Shown here: positions 1-56,889 of the stretch, one piece after another
Numbering within the stretch: position 1 is the stretch's first letter
Layout of the letters: each line of letters opens with the position of its first letter
Source: Phoronis australis
Taxonomy: Eukaryota > Phoronida > Phoronidae
DNA length: 64,000 nt
Assembly (NCBI GenBank): GCA_002633005.1
Contig: NMRA01000043.1
Span: forward strand, 773,480 to 837,479
Direction: 5' to 3'
Made by a program: the position numbers and the translations under genes
The notes under the pieces: generated by a model
The model's input: the letters and a program-made list of their open reading frames with translations, nothing else
Told to the model about the DNA's origin: nothing
Database searches by the model: none

Positions 1-134
1 TATTTTTGACGAGGTGAAAACTCGAAATCGGTAACCCAAATCCGGTCACGGCCCGTTTAAAATACACTGGAGTAACGAAATGAGTACAGAAAGCGAATGG
101 AAGTATTGTAGCCCCTACATGGCCAACCGAGGGG

Positions 135-398
135 CTACGTGTTGCCTACTAGATGGCCCCGCGTTCGTTTGAATGCGCTAAATTTCCCCTTACTCCCAGG
201 TCTCCTAATGTTGTTTATCCATTTTTCACAAAGTTCTTGGTTTGCAGGGAACACATACAAACTCAGATTTTTATCTCTCTTGTTGTTTTTGAAGCAGCCA
301 GGAACACAAGTGTATCCGCCGTAAGTTTTCTTCGCGCTCATACCGCGTTTTATGCTTGTTACTATGGCCGCTTTCGGAATCCTGACCACAGCACCCAC
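135..398 (-). pseudogene. THAP-type zinc finger, truncated (first exon or relic)
   Basis: The 87-residue minus-strand frame contains most of a THAP domain, the C2CH DNA-binding finger of P-element-like transposases and host THAP proteins. It shows Gly-Gly-Tyr-Thr-Cys-x3-Cys (Cys31, Cys35), a Leu-Tyr-Val-Phe-Pro strand, then Leu-Cys-x2-Trp with basic residues. A second methionine at residue 20 (position 341) sits at the usual start of a THAP domain. The frame stops at 135, just where the third Cys and the His-Phe should follow: the end reads Arg-Gly-His-Leu-Val-Gly-Asn-Thr. Either the exon ends at an internal GT (GTAGGC near 145) and continues left of the window, or this is a decayed transposon fragment. 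The THAP family call is fairly sure; its status as a live gene is not. Confidence 0.55.
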
Positions 399-559
399 AA
401 TGCACCATTTTAACTAATTTCAATATGGCGTCGCTGCAAATCCGCTATTGCGCTATTGACGTTCGCACACTGAACTGCAGTTTCTTTGCTTATTACTCTG
501 CGCGAGCAACCGCAGAGTACCGTTCTTCCTGGGTTTTCTTAAATTTTATTCTTATAACT

Positions 560-720
560 CTGCGCGTGTAAGCGCACAGTACTGTTGTTCCTGGGTTTTC
601 TTCAATTTTATTACTCTGCACGTACAAGCACAGAGTACTGTTGTTCCTGGGTTTTCTTCAATTTTATTCTTATTCTTAGTATTCTTATTCTTATTCTTAT
701 TCTTCTTCCGACCAACTTTG
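560..720. repeat. Microsatellite (TTATTC)n with a short repeated leader
   Basis: A TTATTC-rich tract sits downstream of three repeats of a block ending in an ACTCTGCGCGTGTAAGCGCA-like phrase. The same leader plus TTATTC tract returns at about 1785-1970, and a TTATTC tract without the full leader at about 3565-3600. It separates blocks of the large tandem array that follows. Confidence 0.8.
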
Positions 721-779
721 ACACTTAATAACTCCAAAATGGTTGCAGGTATGTTCTTCAAATTTTAAATATGATGTTA

Positions 780-3700
780 GGGAGTATATAAATTTTGATT
801 CATTATATATTCATATTCCATAATGCATAGGAAGAGGTCATTTCGCGCAAAGGTCATGTAATTTTCAAAATGCCACTCCTTCTTTATTTTGAAAGCTATT
901 CTTTTATAACTTTTCTAAGTAATCGGGTCATCCAATCAGGCTAAATAGGTGAAAGGTCATTAGGTGCAAACTATGATTTTAAGCTAGACACCTCAAATTC
1001 ACAGGTCTGATTGGCACAGCTAATCCAATTCGGAATCCAAAGTTTCAGGTCATTTAGTGCAAACATGGGGTCATTAGGTGCATTTTTCTTCTGAAAATTT
1101 GACCTTTTCATTCACCAAGGATTCTGATGTGTCAACCGTTAGACAACTGTGATTCTCAACATTAAACTTATTTTTCATGGACTTTGCAATAATTCTAAAG
1201 ACGCTTGTAATGCACCGGATAGGGTCAATTAGTGCCAAGGTCATCTAACGTTCAAAATGTTATATCTCACGTTTTTCAAGGAATTATTTTCAATTTCAGC
1301 ACACTGCGGTAAGTCAACATACCAGTTGAACACCCTACTTTACTGCACAATAGGCCTAACCAATCAGAAAAAATAGGTCAAAGGTCATTGAGTGCAAACT
1401 AAAATTTTGAGCTAGAGACTTCAAAATTACATATCTGTTTACCAAATGCGATTGAGTTTGAATTCTAAACTTTCAGGTCATTTGGTGCACCCATGGGGTC
1501 ATTAGGTGCATTTTTCTTCTAAAAGTTTGACCAATTCATTCATCTTGTATTCTGATGTGCTTAAAGTAAAACATGTGTGATTCATAGCATTAACCACACT
1601 TTTAATCGAGTTTACAATTATTCCCTCATCGGTGTTCATAATGCACCGAAAGAGGTCAGTTAGTGGAAAGATCATCAAAATATAAACATGGTATTTTTCC
1701 TACAATTTTAAAGAATTCCTTTTCAAACTTCCCATAACAATTCGTTTAATCCACACGCGGAGAGTCCATTATTGTCACGCCGTGTAAGCGCAGAGTACTG
1801 TTGTTCCTGGGTTTCCTTCAATGTTATAACTCTGCGCGTGTAAGCGCAGAGTACTGTACAGTTGTTCCTGGGTTTTCTTCAATTTTATTACTCTGCGCGT
1901 GTAAGCGCAGAGTACTGTTGTTCCTGGGTTTTCTTCAATTTTATTCTTATTCTTATTCTTCTTATTCTTCTTCCGACCAACTTTGAGGCTTAATAACTCC
2001 GAATTGGGTGCAGGTACGTTCTTTAAATTCAGCATATGATTTTGACAGTACATAAATTTTGATTCGTTATATAATCATATTCCATATTGCACGGGAATGT
2101 GTCGTTTGTTGCAAAGGTCATGTAATTTTCAAAATGCTACCCCTCCTTCAGTTTTAAAGCTATCTTTTTCAAAATTCGGTGCACAGATATAAGTTAACAT
2201 GACAATTTAAAAAAATACTTTTCTAAGTAATCGAATCATCTAATCAGATAAAACAGGTGAAAGGTCATAAGGTGCAAACTAAAATTTTGAGCTAGACACT
2301 TCCAATTCACAAGTCTGATTGATACAGGTATATCAATTCGAAATCCAAAGTTTCAGGTCATTTAGTGCAAACATGGGGTCATTAGGTGCATTTTTCTTCT
2401 GAAAATTTGTCCTTTTCATTCACGAAGTACTCTGATAAGTCAAGCGTTAGAGAACTCTGATTCTCAGCAATAAATATAATTTTCACGGACTTTGCAGTTA
2501 GTTCTACAAAAAGGGCTTGTAATGCACTGGAAAGGGTCAATTAGTGCAAAGGTCACCTACTATTGAAAAGGTTATTGCTCCTATATTTTTCAAGGAATTC
2601 TCAATTCCAGCACATTGGTGTAAACCTACATGCCAATGAAGTACCCAACTTTACTAAGCAATAGGGCCACCCAATCAGAGAAAATAGGTCAAAGGTCATT
2701 GAGTGCAAACTAAAATTTTGAGTTAGACACTTCAAATTCACAAGTCTGATTGGTACGTCTAATTCAATTTGAAATACAAAGTTTCAAGTCATTTAGTGCA
2801 ACCATGGGGTCATTAGGTGCATTTTTCTCCTGAAAATTTGTCCTTTTCATTCACCAAGAATTCTGATGTGTCAACCGTTAGACATCTGTGATTCTCAGCA
2901 TTAAACACACTTTTCACAGGCTTTGCAATAATTCTCCTCAAGACGCTTATAATGCATCGGATAGGGTCAATTAGTGCAAAGTTCATCTAACGTTCAACAT
3001 GTTATATCCCCTCCATTTTTCAAGGAATTATTTTCAAGTTCAGCACACTGGTGTAAGTCACCATGCCAATCGAAAGCCCTATTTTACTACACAATATGCC
3101 TAACCAATCAGAAAAATAGGTCGAAGGTCATTGAGTGCAAACTAAAATTTTGAGCTAGAAACTTCAAAATTACATATCTGTTTAGTAAATGTGATTGACT
3201 TTGAATTCTAAATTATCAGATCATTTGGTGCACCCAGGGGGTCATTAGGTGCAATTTCCTTTTGAAACTTTGACCAATTTATTCATGTTGTATTCTGAAG
3301 TGCTTAAAGTAAAACATTTGTGATTCTTAGCATTAACCACACTTTTAATCGAGTTTACAATTATTCCCTCATCCAGGCTCATAATGCACCGAAAGAGGTC
3401 AATTAGTGGAAAGGTCATCAAAATATTAACATGTAATTTTGCCTACAATTTTAAGGAATTCCCTTTGAAATTGGTAAACTGGTTGCGGTCAGTAACTTTC
3501 CATAACAATTCCTTTAATACGCACGCGCAGAATCCATTATTGTCACGCCGTGACAATAAACTTTCTAGTTCTTATTCTTATTCTTATTCTTATTCCGGCC
3601 AACTTCGAGGCTTAATAACTCCAAAATGGGTGCAGGTATGTTCTTTAAATTCTATATGTGAGTTTTGGCAGTACATAAATTTTGATTGGTTATATAATAA

Positions 3701-4800
3701 TATTCCATATTGCATCAGAAGAGCTCCTTTGGTGCAAAGGTCATATAATTTTCAAATTGCTACTCCTCCTTTAGTTTTCAAGCTATCTTTTTCAAATTCG
3801 ATGCACAGGTATAAGTCAACATGACAATTTAAAAAATTACTTTTCTAAGTTATCGAGTCATCCAATCAGATTAAACAGGTCAAAGGTCATTAAAATTTTG
3901 AGCTAGACAATTCAAGTTCACACATCTGATTGACACATGGGATTCAGTTCGAAATCTAAAGTTTCAGGTTATTTGGTGCAACCATGGGGTCGTTAGGTGC
4001 ATTTTTCTTCTGAAAATTTGACATTTTTATTCACCAAATATTCTGATGTGTCAAAAGTTAGACGACTGTGATTCTCAGCATTAAATACACGTTACACGGA
4101 CTTTGCAATAATTTTACCGTAAAGGCTTATAATGCACTGGAAGAGGTCATTTGGTGGAAAGGTCATATAACTTCGAAAATGCTACTCTTTCTTCAGTTTT
4201 AAAGGTATATTTTTCAAATTTGGTGCACAGGTTTAAGTTAACAAGGGAATTAAAAAATACTTTTCTAAGAAATCAAGTCATCCAATAAGGTCATTAAGTG
4301 CAAACTAAGATTTTGAGCTAGACACTTCAAATTCACACATCTGCATGGTACATAAAATTCAGATCTAAATTCAAAGTTTCAGGTCATTTGGTGCAACCAT
4401 GGGGTCATTAGGTGCATTTTTCTTCTGAACATTTGACCTTTTCGTTCACCAAGTACTCTGATGTGTCAACAGTTAGACAAGTGTGATTCTCAGCTTTAAA
4501 CACACTTTTTACTTACTTTGCAATCATTCATTCTCCTAAAAAGAACAATAATGCACCGGATAAGTTCAATTAGTGCAAAGGTCATCTAACGTTCAAAACG
4601 TTCAAAATCTAAATTTTCCTACATTTGTCAAGGAATTTTTTTCAATTTCAGCACACTGGTGTAAGTCAATATGCCAATTAAACACACTACTTTACTACGA
4701 AATAGGCTTAACCAATCAGAAAAAATAGATCATTGAGTGCGAACTTCAGTTTTGAGCTAGAGACTTTAAAATTACATATCTCTTTACTAAATTCGATTGA
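780..4800. repeat. Diverged tandem array, about 430-bp units, rich in AGGTCA
   Basis: Units share a phrase reading CATGGGGTCATTAGGTGCA, found near 1064, 1491, 2372, 2802, 3232, 3982 and 4398. Spacing is about 420-440 bp, or about twice that where a TTATTC insertion intervenes. No credible long reading frame exists. I count more than 25 AGGTCA hexamers, including three perfect direct repeats with one-base spacing (AGGTCAAAGGTCA) at 1375, 2686 and 3877. Unit structure and hexamer density are seen directly; function is unknown. Confidence 0.8.
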
Positions 4801-5060
4801 GATTGAGTTTGAATTCTGGACCCCTTTTGCTGACAAAATGTCGGGAGGACTAAAAAACGGGGTACCATTTTCACAACTGTGAACTGTGCGTCTGCGTCTT
4901 TTTTAGTGCACTATTGTCTCGTTTTCTCGGACTTTTCTTTCTCTGGGTTGACTTTTCCCCATATGGGGGGCTTGTTCGAGCCCCAGAGCCCCCCCCCCCC
5001 CCTGTGTGCGCGCATGTAATGTATTCGAGCATATCTTGAGTTCGCAAAAAAGTAGGAGAG

Positions 5061-6972
5061 ATTACCAAAAATAATTTCGTGTTCGTTTCAAGTAGGCTAC
5101 AAAGATTAGATTCCGTGCCCAGAAGTCAGTGTAATTTTTTACGTTTCCTAAGCCCATCCAGAAAGATAAGGATTATTTGTAATTAAATAATCGGAAGAGA
5201 TAACCAGTAACACTATTTGATGCACCGAATACATCAAAAATGAAGATGTCAAAAACTTCTCGGGAAACTATGCATATTAGGGCCCTGTGATAGACTTATT
5301 GCATGTCTGATTATCGTCTCACAGTGAAAGCAAGTATTTTACTGGGACATCACGTGTAGAAAGGACAACTGATCAAAACCTGTTTTTCAAGTTTTTACTA
5401 AGGTTGATCGGATTGCAACATTTTATGTAAGGTTAACCTTTGACTTGGAAAGAGCTAAAATGAAACTGATCGACCTTTCAGAGTCTAATGGAGGTCTGAA
5501 ATTTTGATCAAACCTAAGCTAAATTATTTGAAACAAACTATCAAACAGAATTTTATTTGCAAATGAACATTTCTAGAGAAAAATTCCCTATTTTCTCAAT
5601 TTAGCGCCCCCCCCCTCGCTTCCTACGGCCCTGTTGGTACGTTACCTAGTTCAATTTAGTGCTGTTTCAAAGCCTTCATCAATCACCGGAGCCTACGACT
5701 ACTTTTTGCTTGCTGTCGATATTGCCAATGTATTTGTTGTCATTTGATTGTATTGTTTGAGTTACCCTACGAACTGTCCCAATTCAATGATCTTGAGATT
5801 CATTTCTTCACTCGTGCTGGGTGTACTTAATTTTGCTATGAGCATCGGATCTAATTTCAGCATGTAACTAAGTTCACTGAAGTATCCGACTTCTTACGAG
5901 ATTGGTTTCCTAGTGTCAAATAATAAATGAATCGGGGAAAATTAGCTTACACAATCATATTTTTGGTTGTTTGGGTTGACAATCTTGGTACCTTTGCATG
6001 AATTTGTTTTGTGTTTTTTCGATGGAATCTTCTCCAGTGGACCAATGCCGGATTTGATAGGAGGACGAGGAGCAGCCCTGGGCCATGTGCGAGAGAGGAA
6101 CACACAGGTTCTGGAAGCGGACCCCTACAATTAAGTACACGAAAGCCTACAAATATCATTAAAAATGAAAAAATAACAGTTCATTCCATCGTGTTACCGG
6201 GCCTTCAAGAGGTGACTTACATTAAACTCAAGTTAAAATGTTGCGCGATTTAAAAGAGGGAAAATAGATACACTCGGGCTATTGCTTCAATTGGACTCTC
6301 GATCTCTCGGCCTCTTAAGAAGTTTTCAATAAAATTCGACAGGGGCGGCACCTAGGGGTCTATAATTAAAAAAGGAAATGAGCAGCCATCTGCTTGATGC
6401 GATATTGGTCCTGTGCCGAGTTCTCAATGTGCACGGTCCTCAATTTAGGGTTGTCAGATCAAGCACTGACAAATATTCTATTGAACTTTCTTCTCTGTGT
6501 TTCACTGCTTTCTTTTTTCGACTTCCCCCTGCCCCACGCCAGTTGTCACCGACGGTTTAGTGACCCTTACTCCTGCACGTGGCTCCAGCCCTCTGCTTCC
6601 GTGGCCCAGAAATTTGTGCGTAAATGCTTGTATTTAGTTTCATTTTAGCACTTGGGTTTATTTATAAGTAGCTCATATCCAAAACCCGACTATAAATAAA
6701 TTTTACTTTTTGAGCAAGTTCTCATCTGTGTCCCGGGTGTCTGTGATTAGGCTGTGCACGAACTTGGAATCTTCAAGATCGCATATGCGTGAATTCGGAA
6801 TGCACGTGGAAACTCAAATAATAACGTTCACGTTCACGTATATATTTGCTCTGCAATAAGTCAAGTTACATGTTAATAAAAGAAAATACCAATCTTTTTT
6901 ATTGGCGATCCACCGAACAATATAACAATTCACATAAACCTCCTATTATTTGGCACAAGTTACGGTAAAAGA
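5061..6972. other. Intergenic, nothing recognised
   Basis: AT-rich sequence with short C-runs and only short shadow frames. I see no domain, splice-supported exon or RNA. A stretch at about 4960-5040 resembles the inside of the MITE-like element at 6973-7216 (C-run followed by TGCGCGCATGTRWTA), so it is probably a fragment of the same family. Confidence 0.5.
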
Positions 6973-7216
6973 CAGGGGCGGATCCAGGATTTTGAGTTGG
7001 CAGATGCTCGCGCCCAGCCCAAAATGTAGGGATGCAGGGGTCACGAATTTTGGGTTTGCGGACCTTTTGACTAAAAAAGGTAAACGGGGTTTGTTGTTCA
7101 AGGCCTATGCATTGTTTATTCACCCCCGAGCCCCCCTGGTTGCGCGCATGTGTTACAATGAGCGATTCGCACCCGAACTGCCCGAAATGCACCCCCCTCC
7201 TTAAAATCCGCCACTG
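6973..7216. mobile_element. Short TIR element (MITE-like)
   Basis: About 244 bp bounded by imperfect terminal inverted repeats: CAGGGGCGGATCCAGGATT on the left and the complement of CAGTGGCGGATTTTAAGG on the right. Ends with CAGNGGCGGAT are widespread in short non-autonomous DNA transposons. I could not find a convincing target duplication (left flank GTAAAAGA, right flank ATGAGAAA), so the superfamily is open. Confidence 0.6.
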
Positions 7217-7363
7217 ATGAGAAAATGGGTGATCAAGAGCCTAACAATTACATAAATTCTTTACACTGAACGAAAAGTTTCACCTAATTGGTCAAATGAA
7301 TATTCATTTCTAAGTTCACACATACGAGATTTTCAAGTTCACACACAGCAACAAAAGAACATC

Positions 7364-7403
7364 TGCGCTGCGCATGGGCAAACTGAAACACGTGTGAGTG
7401 AAA

Positions 7404-7410
<7 letters not shown>
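7364..7410 (+). promoter_or_regulatory. DKC1 proximal promoter motifs (NRF1-like, E-box, YY1-like)
   Basis: Directly upstream of the DKC1 ATG lie TGCGCTGCGCATG (7364-7376, NRF1-like), the E-box CACGTG (7389-7394) and AAAATGGCGG (7401-7410), which overlaps the start codon and matches a YY1-type initiation motif. This is a TATA-less housekeeping arrangement. Vertebrate DKC1 is an established Myc target through E-boxes; that the same control applies here is inference from motif position. Confidence 0.5.
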
Positions 7411-27807
<20,397 letters not shown>

Positions 27808-28527
27808 AGGATGATAACTTTGGCTGTTCATTCTTGAATGAAGTCATTGTATAGACAGAGGGAACTCTTTGTTATTTCAAATCTGGAGAGTGTTTTAGAA
27901 GCTGAAAATGCTACAGTCTACAAAAACAACTGTTCCTGTAGTTGATCCTTGAGGCTGGGATGTTGAATTATGGGATGGAATTGCCGACTCCTTTATGAAA
28001 ATTAACATTTCTGCTCGCAAGCGTCTCGGAATGTCCTGCATTTATGGCATGCACCCTAGTGGCAAATTAGAAAAGGTGGACATTATTTGAGCTTTTGGAC
28101 TTGACACAAGTGGTCTGGAAATGATCTGGGAATGGTCCTTAGTTTGTTTGGAAGCACAAGTGGTTCAGTTTGTTTGAAGTCATGGTGAAAATCATGAAGA
28201 AAATTAATTCTTAATCTTTTGACAACTAACTGAATGTTATTTCAGTGAAATGTCCTCGTTGTTTCACACCTAGATACATAAGTTTACAGCACTATACATT
28301 GTGCTGGCTAGTCAGATTTAGCACAAACTATTGAAATGTATTTTATAATCCTGATTTCAAAGTCTACACATTCATAACGACGCTATCATATTTTGTTGTG
28401 ACCATGCTACGTAAGATAATGATTTAGATGTGTCTTCCAGGAAGAATTGCAACCATGTTTTTTAAATATTCCAACATTTGTATTCTATGAACATGCTTGT
28501 CCCTGGTTGTGGAACATGTTACATATG

Positions 28528-28533
28528 AATAAA
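28528..28533 (+). terminator. DKC1 poly(A) signal AATAAA
   Basis: The first canonical AATAAA downstream of the DKC1 stop on this strand that I found, 720 nt after it and followed by a T/G-rich stretch. It implies a 3' UTR of roughly 740 nt. Confidence 0.65.
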
Positions 28534-29384
28534 GCATGTATATTTTAGTGTACTGATCTGTGTTCTGTTCTTATGCCAACTTGTCACCACGTGTGTCAAG
28601 CAGTTACAGCTTCATAAAGGACATCTCAAAATACATGCAAATCAGGCTACTCCAAGAGTTCTGTCAATATGGGAGATATTCTCAAGTTTCAAATTTTGAA
28701 TAGGGCAGGCAACAATAGTTCTTGATCAAATTGTGTGGGACTAGAGTAGAGAAATTTTCCTTGCTTTACATTTGGAAACGAAATTATTTGATGTCGTGCA
28801 AAGCAAAATTCATGGTAAGTTTGGCTTCTATAGGATAGTGGCAGAGCCACCAGGGTAACTGGCATAAATATGTCCTAATTTATTGTTCAAAGATGTTCTT
28901 CAGGCTATTAAAAAAATTCATTTGTTGACCATATATAATGTATGAAATTGGTGTATTTCGTACATCACTAAATGGGTTATTGTATGAAAGGGCTGGCATA
29001 AGAATACAAATAAGTTGTCAGCTAGTTAGACTCCAGCTAAAAATGACTGGAATCTGTCAAATGACTTGCAAAGTTGTACTTAGCGAGAAGAAATTGACAG
29101 GAAGGTGTACGAGTGTGTGAAGTATCGCGGATTTCTTACATTCTGCAAGTTTTATAAAGCTGTGGGTTAACTAAACAACTTGAAATGTCAATTAAAATCC
29201 AAAATTCCTGCATTTCTATATTCTTTGTAGTGTGCTTGGCTGAGCCTGTCAAGGCAAAGCCAGTGTGGCTAGGGTGTGGCATTAAATGAACATGGTTTCC
29301 CAATGCTTAATAACATGGTGTATTCAGGTATTACAATTGGTTGATGTTGAGAAATGCCTTGCCTTTGCTCATTTCACACATTTT

Positions 29385-30684
29385 TGTGCGCCCACATACT
29401 TATGTGTGGTCGCATATTGCCATCATCTCTGTCCGGGCGTCTGCGGCTCTATCTCCTAAGTCCCTTGCAGGTTCGTATTAAAATTTGGCAAGTGTGTTCC
29501 TATGGGGTTGACAACAGAGGGCGACGAGTTTCAGAATGACCCAAATACCACTGTGCCCCCTGGTGGCAATTTTATTTTTTTACGTTTGCCTCTGTAACTT
29601 CAAAGGTCTTCAACCGATTTTCGTGAAATTTAGTACATAGGTATCTATTAATGAGTTGACGCCGTCCTCTTGTTTTCGGATGGATTTGATGCATTTTGCG
29701 CCACCTAGTGGCCATTTTTACTGTTTTCAAGTTGTTTTTTGGCGTCCGCCCCTCTAACAACCAAACCACTTGAAGGATGATTGTGAAAATTGGCATGTAT
29801 GTGCTTACTATGAAGAGGACGGTTGGCGAGGATTTTGCGACAGATTTCAACTACTGTGGCGCCTCCTAGTGGTAGTTTTGTTTGTTTTTGCGCCCATGCC
29901 TGTATCTCCTAAACGTTCTACAGTATCTTTATTAAATTTAGCAAATGTTTTTATATAAAGGTGACAACGGACGACGACGACCTTCGAACAGATCGGTGTG
30001 TCCCCTAGTGGCAGTTTTAGTTTTTTACGTTTACCTCTGTATCTTCAAAGGTGCTCAACAGATTCCCATAAAATTTGGCACATGGACATGTGTTAGTGAG
30101 GTGACAGTATCCTCCCGTTTTCGTATGAATTCATAGTTTGAGCCACCTAGTGGTCATTTTTGTTGTTTTCGAGTCTTTTTTTGGCGTCCGTTCCTGTCAA
30201 CCTAACCTCTCTCAGGATGAATGTGGAAGTTGGCATGTATGTTCTTTCTATGAAGAAGATGGTTGATGATGATTTTCCGATGACTTCGAGTACTGTGGTG
30301 CCTCCTAGTGGCAGTTTTGTTTTTTTGCACCCATACCTGTATCTCCTAAGCCCTCTGCAGGATCTATTAAATTTAGCACGTGAATTTATATAGAGTTAAG
30401 AAAGAGAAGTTAATGACTTTTAGACGGAACTGACGAACACTGTACCCCCCTAGTGGCAATTTCATTTTTTTCGTTTCCTCTGTTTCTCTGAAGTTCCTCG
30501 ACAAATTTTAATGAAATTTGGTAAATGGCTTTCTTTTAAGGAAACATTTTCTGGTTTTCAGACGGATTCGATGTATTTTGCACCATCTAATGGCCATTTC
30601 GATGATAAAAACAAAACCCCCTAAAAGCACACCATTTGCAATGCATTTGTGGGTGCATTTCAATGGTCCGCGTTGCTCTTGTAG
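29385..30684 (-). repeat. CTCF-like-motif repeat family, copy 1
   Basis: A string of about nine subunits near 150 bp, each with a core of the type GCCACTAGGNGGCGC (shown here as its complement, for example at 29698, 30141 and 30297). The two ends are short inverted repeats: TGCGCCCAC at the left and GTGGGTGCA followed by a complement of ACAAGAGCAACGCGGA at the right. Subunits alternate in order with a period of about three (near 450 bp). No frame is consistent with a protein. It lies between the 3' ends of DKC1 and CASK. Confidence 0.8.
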
Positions 30685-30689
30685 TTTTT

Positions 30690-33600
30690 TCTCACTCTAA
30701 GCGAAACAACGGTGAATAAAACTACGTACTCTTCCGGCTTATTTTTGTACCACGTTTCCGACTGATGCCCACAGGCAGATTGCTGTGGGTTGTTTTCACT
30801 ACTGAGTAGACAGTACTACTGTCTTGAATGGCCATAGTGGGCAGCCATTTAAGAATGTGGTACTGTTCATCTCTAAAGATAGTGCCGAGAGAGGGTAAGC
30901 AGCTACACTGGCCCTCACGTACATTGCATAATTTCGAGTATCCCTCTACATTACAGTAAAATTTCAAGAGCACAATTTCCTCACACCAGATCCAACCAAG
31001 CAGTTTTGTCAGAAGCAAAACCCCACGTCAGAAGACCCAAGTTATAAAATAGGCCGACTTGTGCATGTATATTGTGGTGAAAACGCGCTCTGTCCAACAA
31101 GCATTCCTTTGATTCAGACCACGGATAGAAATGTCTCTACTTGCTCCTTGCTTGATTTCTGGGTTTGCGAAAGACTAACCATTAGTTGATTTATTTAAGA
31201 TATGTTTGACGAACAAAATTCCATGCCACGACTAGCCAACTTGTAGAGCCCTGTCTCTGGAAATAATGAACTGAATTTTGAAAGCATGAAATCACCAACT
31301 ACACTAAGGAACGAACAGTTTGAGACCTCTTTCATATCGGTAAGTGGTCAAAACTAACGACTGGATTTTGTGATAGAAGTCAGGATTATAGCCACTCTAC
31401 TAAAAATGTTTTTGTGAAACCAAACGAGGGTATCTAGTTTTTTTGATTCAGACAGTGTGACGGGAACCCTTGAGTAGGCCTACAGTTATTTGTACATTAC
31501 TATAAAAGTATCGCCAATTCTAAATGAGGTCATATTGCATTATATAACATATGTCATTGTGCTAACCATCGTGGAGATAGATGGGTGCAAATAAAGACCA
31601 TTTTCAAACTTAAATTAAGACCAAGAAATGCATTTTACTTTGTATTAAAAGACTGCATTGATATACAATTGTATACATTAGTCAATTGTGCTAGACTTTG
31701 ATCATCTCGTAAAATAATGTCTACGTACATTGTTCGACTACCAATGCGTGATCGGGGCCACAGATTTCATACAAGGCAATTTAATAATTTAAAAAATCTT
31801 CAAGGTAAACTAACTTCAGTGAACCTTTCTAAGCACCGTGATCCTTTCACTACTACTAAAATATAGTCAAAATTAAATTAATCACACCATACCAAATGGC
31901 ATCAAATCAACCTTCCTACACATAACAAAAATATGCCACACACCTTTAAGCCATGACAAATTGAACTTCCTTTGCTAACAAGTAGTGCTTCTATTGAATG
32001 GCTATCTACAAACAATACTGCATTGACAGCAAAATCTGTTCAATGCTTTTACCAACCTATGAACACACCAAGCAAATGTTTCGAGTTATTAACTCTATTG
32101 GGTCGAGTCGCATCCTTTTAATGTTTTTCAAGCAAAGCACTTCAGATGCCACACTTTAACAGTAAGTCAATCATAAGGAACAGCAACAAGGTCAGTGATA
32201 GGATGACTAAACCAGCAACTTGCAACAGAAAAAAATAGTGAACTCTCATTTTCCTAGAAGTATATTGTGTAAAATTGGGAGTGTTAACTCAACATGGCAA
32301 AAATTCTTAATTACTGTACAGAGCTTTTTATTGAGTTTTAATGGCTGGTATTGAATGAGACCACACCACAATAGAACTACGTTATTCCTCAATTAACATA
32401 TGCTTTTTACAAGAGGCAACGGCATGAAAAATAATACCAGCGCCCACTAGCAGATAAACTAATAACTAATGTCAAGGTTCACAGGGAGCGTTTCACCTGT
32501 GATCATCTTCAGGATGTTGTGTGAAAAAGTGGTACGCATTGCACAAACATTAACATCATGTCTGATTAATGGCTAAACGATGTTAATTGGCAAAAAACAC
32601 CACAACACCAAATACAAAATATAAACTATTATGAAGAATCAAGACTTAGGCAAACGAACACAGTAATGCTATGCACAAGCTCATATAACTGGCTACTAAT
32701 GGTTGCAAAAGAATTTGGCTAAAAATCTTTGAAGCAAAGCTACCACAAGGTGAGGCAATGTAAAGTCGTTAACTATTGAACACCTTATTACGGTTGTCAC
32801 AAGTTTGTTCTTAGGTGATCTAGTCGAGTCATCATACATGGAAGTTACATCAAAGGTTCTGTCACAACCTACAGTTGAATCCAGAATGAGATGGAATTCT
32901 CCCAAAGTTTACATTTTATAATGCAACCTTCAAATGAATTGTTTGTACTAGCATCACAAAATCCTAAGTAAGCAGATGTATATCAACCCGTTTTACAGGT
33001 CACAAGAAATGGAGGGTGGTCGAGAAGACGTTTAACAATTTAGTGAGCTCACAGTACATTGTGACGTTAGCTCTCACCACACAACAATTGTGCTATTTTT
33101 CCAAAAACATTCAAATCTGAACTCCGAGCTTCTCATTAACAATGCTTTCGTAAAACAAATGCAGCAAATTGTCACATCAAATTTAATTACCATGGTTATT
33201 TATGACTTCTCATCCTAATATAGCGAGATCATCACTAGAAGCACATGCTAATGAGCCCATTAACATAATCACAAGCACACGGTCATATCTCCAACACAAG
33301 TTGGTAGTTATAAGCATGCATCTGCCTATATAAAGCATATGTTAATTTCACAACCACAGGTTCATAGTTTTAAGCACAGTTTATCTGCTTCTTAATCATG
33401 CCGTACAAACCAGCAACAAACTCTCACATCAAGATCAACACATGACCTTCCAAAAACTATTTCTAGGAAATTCAGCATTGAACATATCCAATTATCATGA
33501 GTCCATGCTTAACAAATGTCAATGAGTGACATAAACCTAACGTGTCACTCAACCTATGCGAATTGGGAAGCTGCACCACTGACTCAACACACTTCAAAAG

Positions 33601-33914
33601 CAAAATGTAACAATGACAAAGTAAAAATATCAATAAAAGTTGGCCCTTAGAATAAATGAACAATCGCTGATGATTTAAAAGTATTCTCACCCGACCCTGT
33701 CATATCTAGCGCACTTATTATTAAAGATCAAACTGAGGCTATTAACCCCACTTTTTACTTCCCTGTTTCACAAATAAACAGGTATGCGAAATTATGCTTC
33801 TTTTACGATCACTGATTTCAATGGAGGTCAGCAGCAGTGACTGACCATCAGGCCTTGACCATAATGAACATCTGACTATCAGAATGACAGACAAGTTGGT
33901 GATGGGAATGCTGT
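30690..33914 (-). other. Intergenic and probable CASK 3' UTR
   Basis: Downstream of the CASK stop on the minus strand, AATAAA signals occur at 32327-32332 and 31190-31195, so a 3' UTR of 1.6-2.7 kb is plausible. A 98-residue minus frame at 30722-31018 shows no family I recognise and no splice support; I leave it uncalled. Confidence 0.4.

Positions 33915-56889
<22,975 letters not shown>

Noticed and set aside
30722-31018. 98-residue minus-strand frame between DKC1 and CASK
   Set aside because: No recognisable family, no splice context; lies in or beyond the probable CASK 3' UTR.
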